Of a DNA stretch of 64,000 bases, positions 1 to 10,557 are shown piece after piece. The notes below the pieces were generated by a model. It did no database searches. It was not told the origin of the DNA and worked only from the letters and a program-made list of their open reading frames with translations. The position numbers and the translations under genes were made by a program. The DNA lies in contig NC_135551.1 in assembly GCF_964340395.1 (NCBI RefSeq), forward strand, positions 11,699,379-11,763,378, read 5' to 3'. Positions within the stretch are counted from its first letter, which is position 1, and the number at the start of each line of letters is the position of its first letter. Source of the stretch: Glandiceps talaboti. Lineage: Eukaryota > Hemichordata > Enteropneusta > Spengelidae.

Positions 1-880
1 ACAGACAAAGGGACGGACACACCCATTGTAATAGTCACCCTTTCGGGGGACTAAATTTGAAATTTGAAAGCATATGCTGAAGAGATTTTCCTAAAAACTT
101 CAGAGGATCTCTTAATACAATAGCATTGACCACAGTATGAAAGACTATAGTGTTCATGGGTGGGAATGACTTGAATGTGTTATTGATATTGCCTTATATG
201 ATAAATCCAAGTGTGCTGACATTTTTTTATTTCAAAATGACGATTTTTTTGTATGCAGATCGATAATTTGATTCTGAAGCTGTAACGCTGAAATGGGCAT
301 CCTTAATACATTGTAAACCAGGATTTCTGATTTGGGTAAGTTACAAATGGTCTCACAACATTCAGTACAGAAATTGATGTACATAGTCACTACATCTGTG
401 TTTTCATTTACTGAAGATTCTTTGAAAATATTCCAGTCAGTGGATTCAAAATAAGCCTATAAACAGTTCACAGAATATGCAGACCAGCACTGAACTATTC
501 CAGTTATGGAGTTTGTGCACTTGAGTTTTTATTAGTATACTGGCATAAACAAGCCTGTAGTCAACAAACATATCCACCCCAAATATCAAGTTATTCTGTC
601 TAACTTCTTTTGAATCCATTCTTTCCAAATACATTACTACATGTACTTACTTGACTTGTTTAGGTATTGACATGATAACCACACTTAACTTTATTACAAT
701 TGGATGGATGATTGAGATTCAGAAGTATATATGTGGGCAACTCAAATCTCCAATCTGCTAAGTAGTTTTGGAAATAAATTGTTTTCATCAAAACCACATA
801 TTCTTAGCCCTAATTTGTCACGTCATGAAAATGCTTAATCTACACGTACACACCCCTAACACAGTTCCAACCACATTTCA
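1..880. other. Intergenic or intronic DNA, nothing recognised
   Basis: AT-rich sequence without a supported coding exon. The short ORF here has no recognisable motif or coding context. It probably belongs to an intron of the large minus-strand gene, which continues off the left edge. Confidence 0.5.
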
Positions 881-1110
881 GACTAATCTGGCTAGCACTT
901 TTAGAGTTTAAGTTTTTGACCAAAAATCACATTTTTGGCAAAGAACGCACATCTGTGATGCATCTCTTTCATTTGAACAATTTTCCATACAATAGTAATA
1001 TTCCCATCAAATAAGTAGGCAATTGGTCTGGTGTTTTTTTTCTTTTACACACACACACACACACACACACTTCACCATGCCTACATCACTACTGAACCTC
1101 TTTACACATC
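881..1110 (+). repeat. 3' fragment of dispersed intronic repeat with (CA)n
   Basis: Contains the block 'gaccaaaaatcacatttttg', then a (CA)n run at 1047-1070 and the tail 'caccatgcctacatcac'. The same order occurs at 6700-6960 and 18240-18524, so this is a truncated copy of the same dispersed family. Confidence 0.6.
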
Positions 1111-1145
1111 AAACTGTCTCATTTTCCCAATCCCTTGCAATATGA

Positions 1146-1496
1146 ATTAACTAAATTAAATCAAATCTAACCTGAAATCTTTACACATCAAACTGTCTCC
1201 TTTTTCCACTACCTTGCAATGAGAATTAACTAGTCAAATCTAACCTTCTATTACTGCTTCCTGTTGTAAACTTAAGCAATAAACTACCCCCTGGGGATGG
1301 TATACCAAGAGGTATCGCTATCGCTCGTGCATATATTTCGTTCACTGGTCAAAACCTCTTGGTATACCATCCACAGGGGGTGGTTTATCGCTATTATATT
1401 ATACTAGTATATTGAAAATATCAGAAACAAGATAAGAACTAACATTTTCTCGTTTCATATGCGCCTCTGTGACTAATTTGCATAACAATAACGCTG
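1146..1496 (+). repeat. Direct repeat A1 (351 bp) left of the YR retroelement
   Basis: Matches 5516-5866 without gaps; the one difference I noticed is ccatccaca versus ccatcccca. It contains an inverted-repeat (MITE-like) core at about 1275-1395 built on 'gatggtataccaagagg' and its complement. The truncated reverse transcriptase reading frame begins directly after it. It may be one arm of split direct repeats of a DIRS/Ngaro-type element, or flanking DNA duplicated with the insertion. Confidence 0.7.
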
Positions 1497-2741
1497 AATA
1501 GCAACATTCCCAAGGATCAATACTCATTGTCATACAGTCGTGTTGATGATGCAATAGCCTTGATAAATAGATATGGTCCAGGTACACTCCTTGCAAAGAT
1601 GGATGTCAAGCACGCTTTCCGCTTGTGTCCCGTGCGAAAACAAGATTGGAATTTGCTAGGCTTCTTCTGGGAAGGATACTATTTCTTTGACCGCGTACTG
1701 CCATTTGGGCTTCGATCAGCTCCATTTATTTTCAACCAACTAGCGGAAGCAATCAACTGGATCGTATCCCATCGTATTAGATCTCAGGACATTCTTCACT
1801 ATCTGGATGATTATCTCACGGTTGGACCCCCTCATTCGGGACAATGTCAACAAAACATGGAAACCATGCTATCAACATGCATTGAACTGGGCGTACCCAT
1901 AGCAACAGACAAAACTGAGGGGCCAACAGCCATCCTCACCTTTCTAGGTATAGAACTAGACACCATAGAAATGGTCATCCGCCTCCCTAAGGACAAATAT
2001 GAATCCTTGAGGGACAGCCTACCTGCCTGGTCTACACGCGAGTCCTGCACAAAGCGTGAACTACTTTCATTGATTGGCACCTTGAACTTTGCATGTAAGT
2101 GTGTCCCGGCTGGGCGCATATTTCTGTGAAGGATGATTGACCTGAGCACTACAGCTTCAAAGATCCAAGAACGCATACATCTAACCAGTGAATTCCGTTG
2201 TGACATACAATGGTGGAATGATTTCCTCCCAACATGGAATGGGTCAGCATCAATGCTTGAATCAACATGGACAGTAGCAGCCGATATGGAGCTTTTCACC
2301 GATGCGTCAGCTACACTGGGCTATGGAATCTTCTTTAAAGGCAGATGGATTTCTTCACAGTGGCCCCACCCCATCGCCACCAACAACAAACTATCGATTG
2401 CATGGAAAGAACTCCTACCTATTCTCCTAGCCTGTCTAATTTGGGGACATCAGTGGCATGGAAAACGCATCCAATTCCACTGTGACAATTTATCCATAGT
2501 CAACATTTGGAAAAAGGGGTCAAGTCGATGCCCTCTTATCATGCGTCTGGTCCGCCGTCTATTTTTCACCGCAGCAATGAACAATTTTCATGTCATGATA
2601 GTCCATGTGAAAGGTACGAATAATGATATTGCTGATTCTCTTTCTCGTCAACAGCTCCATCGATTCCGACTACTGGCACCCCATGCAGACCAAGAACCTA
2701 CAGCCACTCCAGACCTGAATCGACTGGACATACTACCATAG
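1497..2741 (+). pseudogene. Reverse transcriptase-RNase H of a DIRS/Ngaro-type retroelement
   Basis: The open frame runs from the A1 junction through the RT palm (LAKMDVKHAFRLCPV; catalytic YLDDYL) into RNase H (LFTDASATLGYGIFF; DNLSIVN; DIADSLSR). An in-frame TGA at 2127-2129 splits RT from RNase H. The flanking frame is continuous, so a CGA to TGA change is the likely cause. The RT lacks its N-terminal fingers, and no gag-like ORF is present between A1 and RT, so the 5' side is deleted. In this class RT-RNase H copies the RNA and a tyrosine recombinase, encoded just downstream, integrates it. Not functional as it stands. Confidence 0.85.
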
Positions 2742-3718
2742 ACAGTTTACAACATCTGACTGTTCAGGCGCAGCGTTACATCGACCTCAGCGTAGCACCT
2801 AATACCCGTCGCACCTACAACGCAGGTCAGTCACAATATGTCAATTTCTGCCGTCAACATGGACTCACTCCGCTACCCCTAAGTCAGAGGTCCACTGTGC
2901 TGTTCGTAACTAACCTTGCGGCCAAAGGTCTTGCATAAAGGTCTATTAAGGTATACCTGGCCGCCATACTTCGCATGAACACAGAGGCAGGCTTTTCAGA
3001 TAATATACGTGATGACCCGATCCTCAGCTACACTGTTCAAGGAATCAAGCGTCAACATGGAGAAATAAAACGGACAAGGTTACCTATCACCCTAGATCTT
3101 ATGCGAACACTGCAACATCAACTTTATACAAACTGTGATCCTTGCTTCTTGGATAGAACAATGCTCTGGTCGGCGTTCACTCTCGCATTCTTCGGATTCT
3201 TGCGCGTAAGCGAGTTCACCGCACCCACAACTAGTACTTTCGATCAACACCGAACACTGTTATCCAACGACATCACCATAACCAATCACGCACTCACGGT
3301 ACATATCAAGGCATCGAAAACTGATCCATTCCGCCGCGGGAGTGACATCATGATCGCCAAGTCCGATGCGCCCATCTGTGCCGTCAATGCTTACCAGGAC
3401 TATCGTTGCCTCAAACCAAGAGGATGTGACCACGTTCCAGCCTTCATCTTTGCTAACGGGAACTTCCTGACCAGGCAATCACTTACGGAGAACATGCAAC
3501 GTCTATTACGCAGTTCTGGAGTACCGAATACCACTTGTTTTACGACACATAGTTTCCGAAGCAGGGCTGCAACGACTGCGGCAAAGGCCGGACTGCCCGT
3601 GTGGCTCATCAAGACACTTGGAAGATGGCACAGCGATTGTTACCAGAGATATATTACTACACCTGCATCAGTGCTCACCACAGTCCCTAGACAATTAGTA
3701 AATACTGATCACTTGTGA
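2742..3718 (+). pseudogene. Tyrosine recombinase of the DIRS/Ngaro-type retroelement
   Basis: Phage-integrase-fold recombinase used in place of a DDE integrase. The N-terminal core-binding part is readable from about 2745 (RYIDLSVAPNTRRTYNAG) but is cut by an in-frame TAA at 2936-2938. The catalytic part is open from 2975 to the stop at 3716-3718. Catalytic residues are visible: Arg in GFLRVSEFT, His and Arg in THSFRSRAA, the second His/Trp in GRWHSD, and the nucleophile Tyr in CYQRYI. It lies in a different frame from RNase H. The catalytic core looks intact; only the premature stop breaks the protein. Confidence 0.85.
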
Positions 3719-4394
3719 CACTTTGGCCTCACGGACTAATTTCAGCACCTTTTGCGAGGCCTCTTCTTTCCAGTGATTTCCTCCAATTTCCACTCAGACT
3801 ATTTGTAAACCTTTGTGAGACATTTTGTTTTCCGTCCTTTTCACGCCTTATGAACATTTGCAGGCGTCCTCAGTTTATTCACGTTTTGTGTACAATTCAG
3901 TTCCATTTACCACACAGACTCCTTAATCATTTGTGAGAAATTTTATTTCCGTCCTTTTCGCGCCTTACCATTACGAACATTTGTAGGCGTCCTCAGTTTA
4001 TTCTCGTTTTATATACAGTTTACTACCACTTACCACACGGACTTACAAATCATTTGTGGGACATTTCATTTTGGACTTATTCACTCATTGCGAACATTTA
4101 CAGAAGACCTCAGTTTCTAGGGATTCACTATGTTTTCAGTGCTGCTTGGCTTCGCTTTGGTCAGTTTAAGACATTTGCATTCTTTTACCTCGATAGTCTT
4201 TTGTAGTCACGGTAGAATTTTTTGTAGGGCATTTGCCTTAGTACATGCATTTGCCAGGCACATGCCTAAGTTGTTTTGAATAGTTTCCCTGTTTTGCAAA
4301 GTTGGTTAGTTTGTACTGCCTTTCTTGCATGCCATCCACCTCATCTGCTTGCTGCCCGCTCAGCTTGCCTCACTCAATTCACGCCTCTCAATTT
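3719..4394 (+). other. Non-coding 3' region of the YR retroelement
   Basis: Pyrimidine-rich sequence after the recombinase stop. It contains diverged short repeats of 'acatttg...cgtccttttcgcgcctta' around 3830-4080. No coding exon is supported. Confidence 0.5.
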
Positions 4395-4575
4395 GGGGGT
4401 AGCCACGGCATGCAGACCGCTCGGGGTGCCACGTTGGCTCCGCTGATGGCCTGAGTCAAATCTGAGGCTCAGACCGTGAGCGGGACATACATTGCTTATC
4501 ACCCTGAAATGCCGGCTGGTGACACCCCTTACTTTTTCCGCATCCTCTGTGTCTGTGTCGATTGTTGCGCATTAA
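4395..4575 (+). repeat. Direct repeat B1 (181 bp)
   Basis: Starts 'gggggtagccacggcatg' and ends 'gttgcgcattaa'. By eye it is identical to 5340-5520. Much more GC-rich than its surroundings. Part of the split-repeat structure of the YR retroelement. Confidence 0.8.
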
Positions 4576-4937
4576 TTGCATGATTATGAATAACATTCAT
4601 AGTCTGAGTTAATGAGCACTGAGGCATGGACCATCTACTTCCTGCATAATGCTACCTTGCCTTTTGTCTCACCCTACTCCTTATCTTTCCACCACTTCCC
4701 GTGTATTTGCCAAGCTTCCCTGACCTCTGACTTTTGCATATCACCTTAATCCCTACTTTGTCCATGCTGTCCTTTCATTGGTCAAGCCACCTTGACCTCT
4801 GGCTTTCGCTAGTACCTTATCTCCCCTTTGTCCCTCACTTCACTGTTTGCTACAGCACAGTATACATCGTTTTCCGCTTTCTTCCACCCACCCACCCATC
4901 TCACCTCAACACTATCATGTCACTTGGTTTAACGCCA

Positions 4938-5275
4938 GCACGTTAAGTGCTCACCATATTGTTTTGTTTTTCCAGCACTCACAAGTGCTCGGCATTTCGT
5001 TCCAGCACTCACAAGTGCTCGGTTTCTTCACTCCAGCGCTATTAAGTGCTCGGCATGTTTACTCCAGCACTCATACGTGCTCGGTTTTTTCTCTCCAGTG
5101 CTATTAAGTGCTCGGCTATTTCTCTCCAGCACCTTAAGTGCTCGGCTCTTTTACCCTCTCCAGCGCTATTAAGTGTTTAACTACTTCTCTCCAGCACTAT
5201 TAAGTGCTCGGCTAATTCTCTCCAGCACTATCAAGTGCTCGGCTCTTCTACTCCAGCACTGTCAAGTGTTCGGCT
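4938..5275 (+). repeat. Array of about 11 short hairpin units
   Basis: Roughly 30-bp units built on 'ccagcactattaagtgctcgg'. Each unit contains a small palindrome (AGCACT-N-AGTGCT) with varied loops (attaa, cacaa, atcaa). Lies between direct repeats B1 and B2 of the YR element. Overlapping short ORFs here are not credible. Confidence 0.75.
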
Positions 5276-5339
5276 TTTATTCATAGACAGCTTCTTTTTA
5301 CGCTTTTTCAATTTTCGGCATTTTCAATAAACACAGTAA

Positions 5340-5520
5340 GGGGGTAGCCACGGCATGCAGACCGCTCGGGGTGCCACGTTGGCTCCGCTGATGGCCTGAG
5401 TCAAATCTGAGGCTCAGACCGTGAGCGGGACATACATTGCTTATCACCCTGAAATGCCGGCTGGTGACACCCCTTACTTTTTCCGCATCCTCTGTGTCTG
5501 TGTCGATTGTTGCGCATTAA
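5340..5520 (+). repeat. Direct repeat B2 (181 bp), fused to A2
   Basis: Copy of 4395-4575. Its last five bases (attaa) are also the first five of A2, so the B2-A2 junction shows five-base microhomology. Confidence 0.8.
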
Positions 5521-5866
5521 CTAAATTAAATCAAATCTAACCTGAAATCTTTACACATCAAACTGTCTCCTTTTTCCACTACCTTGCAATGAGAATTAAC
5601 TAGTCAAATCTAACCTTCTATTACTGCTTCCTGTTGTAAACTTAAGCAATAAACTACCCCCTGGGGATGGTATACCAAGAGGTATCGCTATCGCTCGTGC
5701 ATATATTTCGTTCACTGGTCAAAACCTCTTGGTATACCATCCCCAGGGGGTGGTTTATCGCTATTATATTATACTAGTATATTGAAAATATCAGAAACAA
5801 GATAAGAACTAACATTTTCTCGTTTCATATGCGCCTCTGTGACTAATTTGCATAACAATAACGCTG
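5516..5866 (+). repeat. Direct repeat A2 (351 bp)
   Basis: Second copy of 1146-1496, including the internal MITE-like inverted repeat (about 5645-5766). Followed by sequence unrelated to that after A1. Marks the right end of the YR retroelement block. Confidence 0.7.
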
Positions 5867-6699
5867 CTTTCAAGACAGCTGATTTTGGCCTCAACGTGAA
5901 CGTTGTGCAGCAACTGGATTTATTTTATCTGCTCGTCGTTTCTAGGGATAATCTGTACAATGATCGACTCATTAAAAGTGCACAGTGATGAATAAACAAC
6001 CTGTTTGACTCAAAGTATAAACTTGAAGTGGTTTATTGAATACAGAGTGCATTGATCGTTCCCGGCCGAATTCGCGACTCAGTGAGGTGATAGACAGGTT
6101 GATATTTACAATGAATTTATATTACAGGAAGTTACGTCAGTAGATTTTCGGGTTTGAGGATTTCCCTCTTGGATTGATGACTAATACTCTAGGACAGGAT
6201 CCCAGACATATTTCTATTTAGATTAATGGTAAGTCGGCCAGTGTAAGCTCTTTCACTTGCTTCATTTTTATGACAGGACAGGACAGCTCACCAATGTTTC
6301 CACTCCAGCCGCGCCGAGGCTAGGATCTAGGACCTATCTCATGCATGCCTTGACCTTAGTACATGTAGTAGGCGATGATTTGAACAAATACGCGATGATG
6401 TGGTTGCTTTCGAAATTTCCTTCATAATTTCTCATAAAATATTGTCTCATTGAATGAAAATCCTCCTTTGACAATTCGAAGAGTTCACTATCAGTATCAC
6501 GGCGGACTACAACTCAACGCTCGTAGACTAACAAAATTTGGATGCGTGCGAACCGTGCATTATCGCTCGTTTTAGACGTGCTAGTTCGATGTCTAGACCA
6601 ATCAGATCCCTTGATTTGCACCATCAATATACTGGTATAATATAATGTCTTTTTACTTCTTATATTTCTTATATATCATGTTAGTTTTAATGCATTTAC
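5867..6699. other. Intronic DNA, nothing recognised
   Basis: No coding exon or repeat recognised between the YR element block and the repeat tail at 6700. Confidence 0.4.
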
Positions 6700-6831
6700 T
6701 TCATTCTCAAAATACATTAGACTGATCTGCCCAGTAGTTTTTTAGTTTAAGTTTTTTGACCAAGAATTTCCTAACTTGACACCAAATATCATGGCAATCG
6801 GTCCAGCTGTTTTTGACTTTAAGTTGTACAC

Positions 6832-6906
<75 letters not shown>

Positions 6907-6960
6907 CACTTTGCAAAGCCTATAACACTACTGAACCTTATCAATTCAGTTGTGCTAATA
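6700..6960 (+). repeat. Dispersed repeat tail with (CA)n microsatellite
   Basis: Contains 'ccaaatatcatggcaatcgg', a (CA)n tract at 6827-6900 and the end motif 'ttcagttgtgcta'. The same terminal block closes the longer copy at 18524. Confidence 0.7.
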
Positions 6961-7228
6961 ATGCATTATTTTTTCTTTTACTCATTGTCCTTTCACTTGG
7001 CATGTTATATAGTAACTTATAATACAGTGACTGACAGTGTATACTTCTATATTGTATTTAAGATCATCCTTTGAATATCATAGGTACAAATTTACAAACA
7101 TTTAAGAGAACATCTTGCTCTAACACTGCTCAGTAAATAATGTTGCTACAGACATTCAACTGGCTTGAATACCTGAATTGGTTCTGCTCACTACTTAACA
7201 TATTCTGAAGTGTCCATATATGCCTTAC

Positions 7229-7327
7229 CTTATTCCTAGCATCTTTCTCTACTCCAGCTTCTAAAAGACATCTGACAATGTCATTGTGTCCACTCCTAGC
7301 GGCAATGTGTATTGGTCCATCTCCAGA
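7229..7327 (-). CDS. Ankyrin-repeat exon (exon 17 of the large gene)
   Basis: A 99-bp, phase 0-0 exon encoding exactly one 33-residue ankyrin repeat: SGDGPIHIAARSGHNDIV followed by RCLLEAGVEKDARNK. Acceptor ..CTCTTAG and donor GTAAGG flank it. It is the last exon I can see; no stop codon follows, so the gene should continue left of the window or in exons I did not recognise. Confidence 0.88.
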
Positions 7328-7623
7328 CTAAGAGAAAACAAACAAGATCCAACACATCTTTCTTAAAGAATTAGGATCAAGATCCTATTTCCTTCTTCAC
7401 CTTTTTTTCAAAATTACCAATGTGACAGCAGAAATCCTACACTCTCCTGAGCTCCACAAAGCAATTTATTAGAATATTTTAGGTACCTTGAAGAGAACAG
7501 TTTCAACAAACACTAGTACTGATCTTACTAACAATATCGCTCTAGATATTGAAAAAAAAATGGCTTTTATATCTAATAGTCAGACTAAGCATGTGAGAAA
7601 TTGCATGACTTTGTATGTCTTAC

Positions 7624-7722
7624 CTCATTCTTTGCATCTTTATCTGCCCCGGCTTCTAAAAGACACCTAACAATATCACTGTCCCCATTCCTAGTTGCAA
7701 TATGTATTGTTCTGTCACCAGA
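7624..7722 (-). CDS. Ankyrin-repeat exon (exon 16)
   Basis: A 99-bp phase 0-0 exon with one ankyrin repeat (SGDRTIHIATRNGDSDIV, then RCLLEAGADKDAKNE). Acceptor TTCTCAG, donor GTAAG. It resembles exon 17 closely, consistent with tandem exon duplication. Confidence 0.88.
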
Positions 7723-8186
7723 CTGAGAAAAGAGAAACAAAACAAGATCATGCAGTGAAAGTGATTTTGTAATTTTGTGAAGTGTGGCCTATTCCATATC
7801 TTTCTTTCTTATAGGGATTGCCAATATTCCATTCATCATCTTTCTGCATTCATGTATATTATTTGAATCTACTTTTGTCATAGTCATGTGGTAATCAATT
7901 TCTAAAAATAAAGTTATGTTAGACTTGCACAACTAAAATTATACATACACTTCTTAATCATGTACTGTTTATGGTTCATTAGTATTCATTTTTCTTTCAA
8001 GATTGACAGTTTGGCAGTAGAAATCAGGCACTCTCCAATATATGTTGTGATCATGTTATGCACAGTGAATATATGATCGTGGTGTTAATCTTGGCTGAAA
8101 GGTCATTCATGCTGGTGGATATATCCCTTGTATGATGGCATCTACATGTACATAAAAAGTAATAGTACATATGCCTACAACTGTAC

Positions 8187-8285
8187 CTTGTTACTGGCAT
8201 TCTTATCAACTCCATTCTCCAGAAGATACTGAACTACTTGTGTGTGTTTATTCTTTGTAGCCAAATGAAGCACAGTATTTTCACC
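8187..8285 (-). CDS. Ankyrin-repeat exon (exon 15)
   Basis: A 99-bp phase 0-0 exon encoding one ankyrin repeat (GENTVLHLATKNKHTQVV, then QYLLENGVDKNASNK). Acceptor GATGTAG, donor GTACAG. A 13-kb intron holding the ISL2EU element, the minisatellite and a MITE separates it from exon 14. Confidence 0.87.
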
Positions 8286-8319
8286 CTACATCAGAGAACA
8301 GGAAATAAAAATATCATCA

Positions 8320-9525
8320 ATGGTATTATAGCACAACTGTTCAGTTCACATGGTAATTTTTTTCTAAATGTTTAATATCGACATGCCAATTCATCCCTGT
8401 TGTTATCTATGTAATATGCCGTATCACTTTACTGTTGTTATGTGCAGTATCATAGTTGGTGGGTGAAAATACATGTATGTCATTTTTTGAATGTTTATCC
8501 AGTTACCCATCCATCCCTGCTGCTATCTTTTCTTATCTGTTTTCTTATCTTATCATTTCTTATTTGTTGTTTCCAATATATAATATTCAACTGTTACTAT
8601 TCATTACATGGTATTATTGCTAGGCATATTTGCATACATTGAATGTTTATTCATTTGCGCACCTGGCAATGTTTCTTCAGAAGATTATACTCAGTCTGTC
8701 ATATGTCTGTCGCTAAGGGTGAGGTTATGGTTGCTATGGTCAGTTGTGTCAATATATGTCTCAAACCATATCTGAACAATAACATCTCTAGTCCCAACCA
8801 CATTTATTCCAATCCACTAAGAACCTTTTGAGGTATAAGTTTTGACCATTCATGTTGTTAGACCTATTTTGCATATCATCGTGTAGAACATGTACAGAAT
8901 TATTCTTTATTTACACACCTCAATAAAATTCAACCCATCTGCCCAGTTAGTTCTGGAATTTAAAAATACCGCCAATGGCATTGTAGCACAACTGTACAGT
9001 TTTTAAAATGTTTATCCTTATGCTAGTCCATACTAACAATAGGTGTTCATTTGCTGAATGACTATCCAGTTGCCTATCCAACCATGTTGCTATCTTTGCG
9101 ATAAACGCGATCATTTGGCTGTTGCTATGGGTGTGGTCATGTTGCTAGATATATTTGCATCCATTTTTTAATGTTTTCTTCCACTAGTGTATTAATTCCT
9201 GATATTATCTTTGCAATATCTGTTATCATTTGGCTGTTGCTATGGGCGTGGTCTTGTTGCTAGGCACATTTGCATATATTTATTGAATGTTTATTCATGT
9301 TTCTTTCAATTTCTGTTATCTTTGCAATATACGAGGTTATTTGACTGTTGCTATGGGCGTTGTCTTGTTGCTAGGCACATTTGCATATATTTATTGAATG
9401 TTTATTCATGTTTCTTTCAATTTCTGTTATCTTTGCAATATATATACGAGGTTATTTGACTGTTGCTATGGGCGTTGTCTTGTTGCTAGGCAAATTTACA
9501 TACATTCTTTGATTGTTTATTCAAT
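8320..9525 (+). repeat. Left part of dispersed intronic repeat with tandem ~100-bp monomers
   Basis: Starts near the motif 'tagcacaactg' (8329; again at 8986) and contains diverged tandem units with 'ggctgttgctatgggcgtgg' and 'tatctttgcaatata'. Its second half lies at 17476-18524; the ISL2EU transposon splits the two. Other copies: 30205-31196 with 33377-33560, 43137-43300 and 61850-62130. Confidence 0.75.
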
Positions 9526-9610
9526 TGACCGATCGCCGAGATTGATTGACAGATTTCATTGACCAATCAAAGAGCGTACTTTTGCCATGCGCACTGACAC
9601 GTGTCACAGC

Positions 9611-9638
9611 CTACGACAAACAAAAGAATTTGTCGTAG
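9611..9638. promoter_or_regulatory. Inverted pair of TGTCGTAG motifs, left subterminal
   Basis: ctacgaca at 9611-9618 and tgtcgtag at 9631-9638 form a 12-bp-looped palindrome about 90 bp inside the left end. The same octamer occurs twice near the right end. Plausibly bound by the element's THAP domain; this is inference. Confidence 0.5.
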
Positions 9639-9708
9639 GTGAACCCACAAATTTGAATGCGAGGACTTCCCAGGACTTCCCCTACTTTACGTAATCTTTG
9701 TTGACAAA

Positions 9709-10525
9709 ATGGTAAAGCACTGTGCATGGGGCCTCTGCACGTCAGACAGCAGGTATCCTTCTCATTTGGTAGGTGGTGTATATTTTGTACCTTTTCCTAA
9801 GCCCAAATCGAATTTGGAAAAATGTAAACGGTGGATCGTATTATGTGGCCGGCCAGCCCATCAACTCAGCGTTGAGAAGATCGACCATCATATCTACGTC
9901 TGCTCAAAGGTAATTACTAAAGGTTTATATGTAATATGTATCACAACCACAATTTTGCAATGTCCTTTCATATACTTGTTGAAATTTGCGAATCATTTTT
10001 GTACGTCTGTACGGCAATTTGTAAGCACGGCAGCGGTACGGGTTTGTCGGCACTGGTCCCGGTACATACTCGCTGCACGCTGTGTCGTCTGCCGTGTCGT
10101 CAGCTTTTTTGGCGCGTTGAAATTTACGGAATTGAAATACATTTCCCTTTTCTCTTTCGATATGTAAGCAGAATTACTCCGACAAATTCTAGCATGAAAA
10201 AGAACCAAATGTAAATTGAAGATGTGATTGTCAGCACATAGATGTTTAATTGTTGGCCATCTTTGCTTGTCATTGTATGTATGTTGCGCTATACTGGCCA
10301 CGAAAACTTCGCATTGTCTTCATTTCCTTGAAGATACAGACGACAGTTTTTGATTGGGGTTTTCACCATATGTACGAGATGTAGGACGACTATACATACA
10401 TACTGTATGTATGTATGTATGTATGTATGTGTGTATGTGTATGTGTACGTATGTATGTGTATGTGTGTGTATGTATGTATGTATGTATGTCTATGTATGT
10501 ATCTATGTATGTATGTATGTATGTA

Positions 10526-10557
<32 letters not shown>

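Noticed and set aside
446-634. Short minus-strand ORF in the left flank
   Set aside because: No motif, no splice context and no repeat of the pattern elsewhere; chance ORF in AT-rich DNA.
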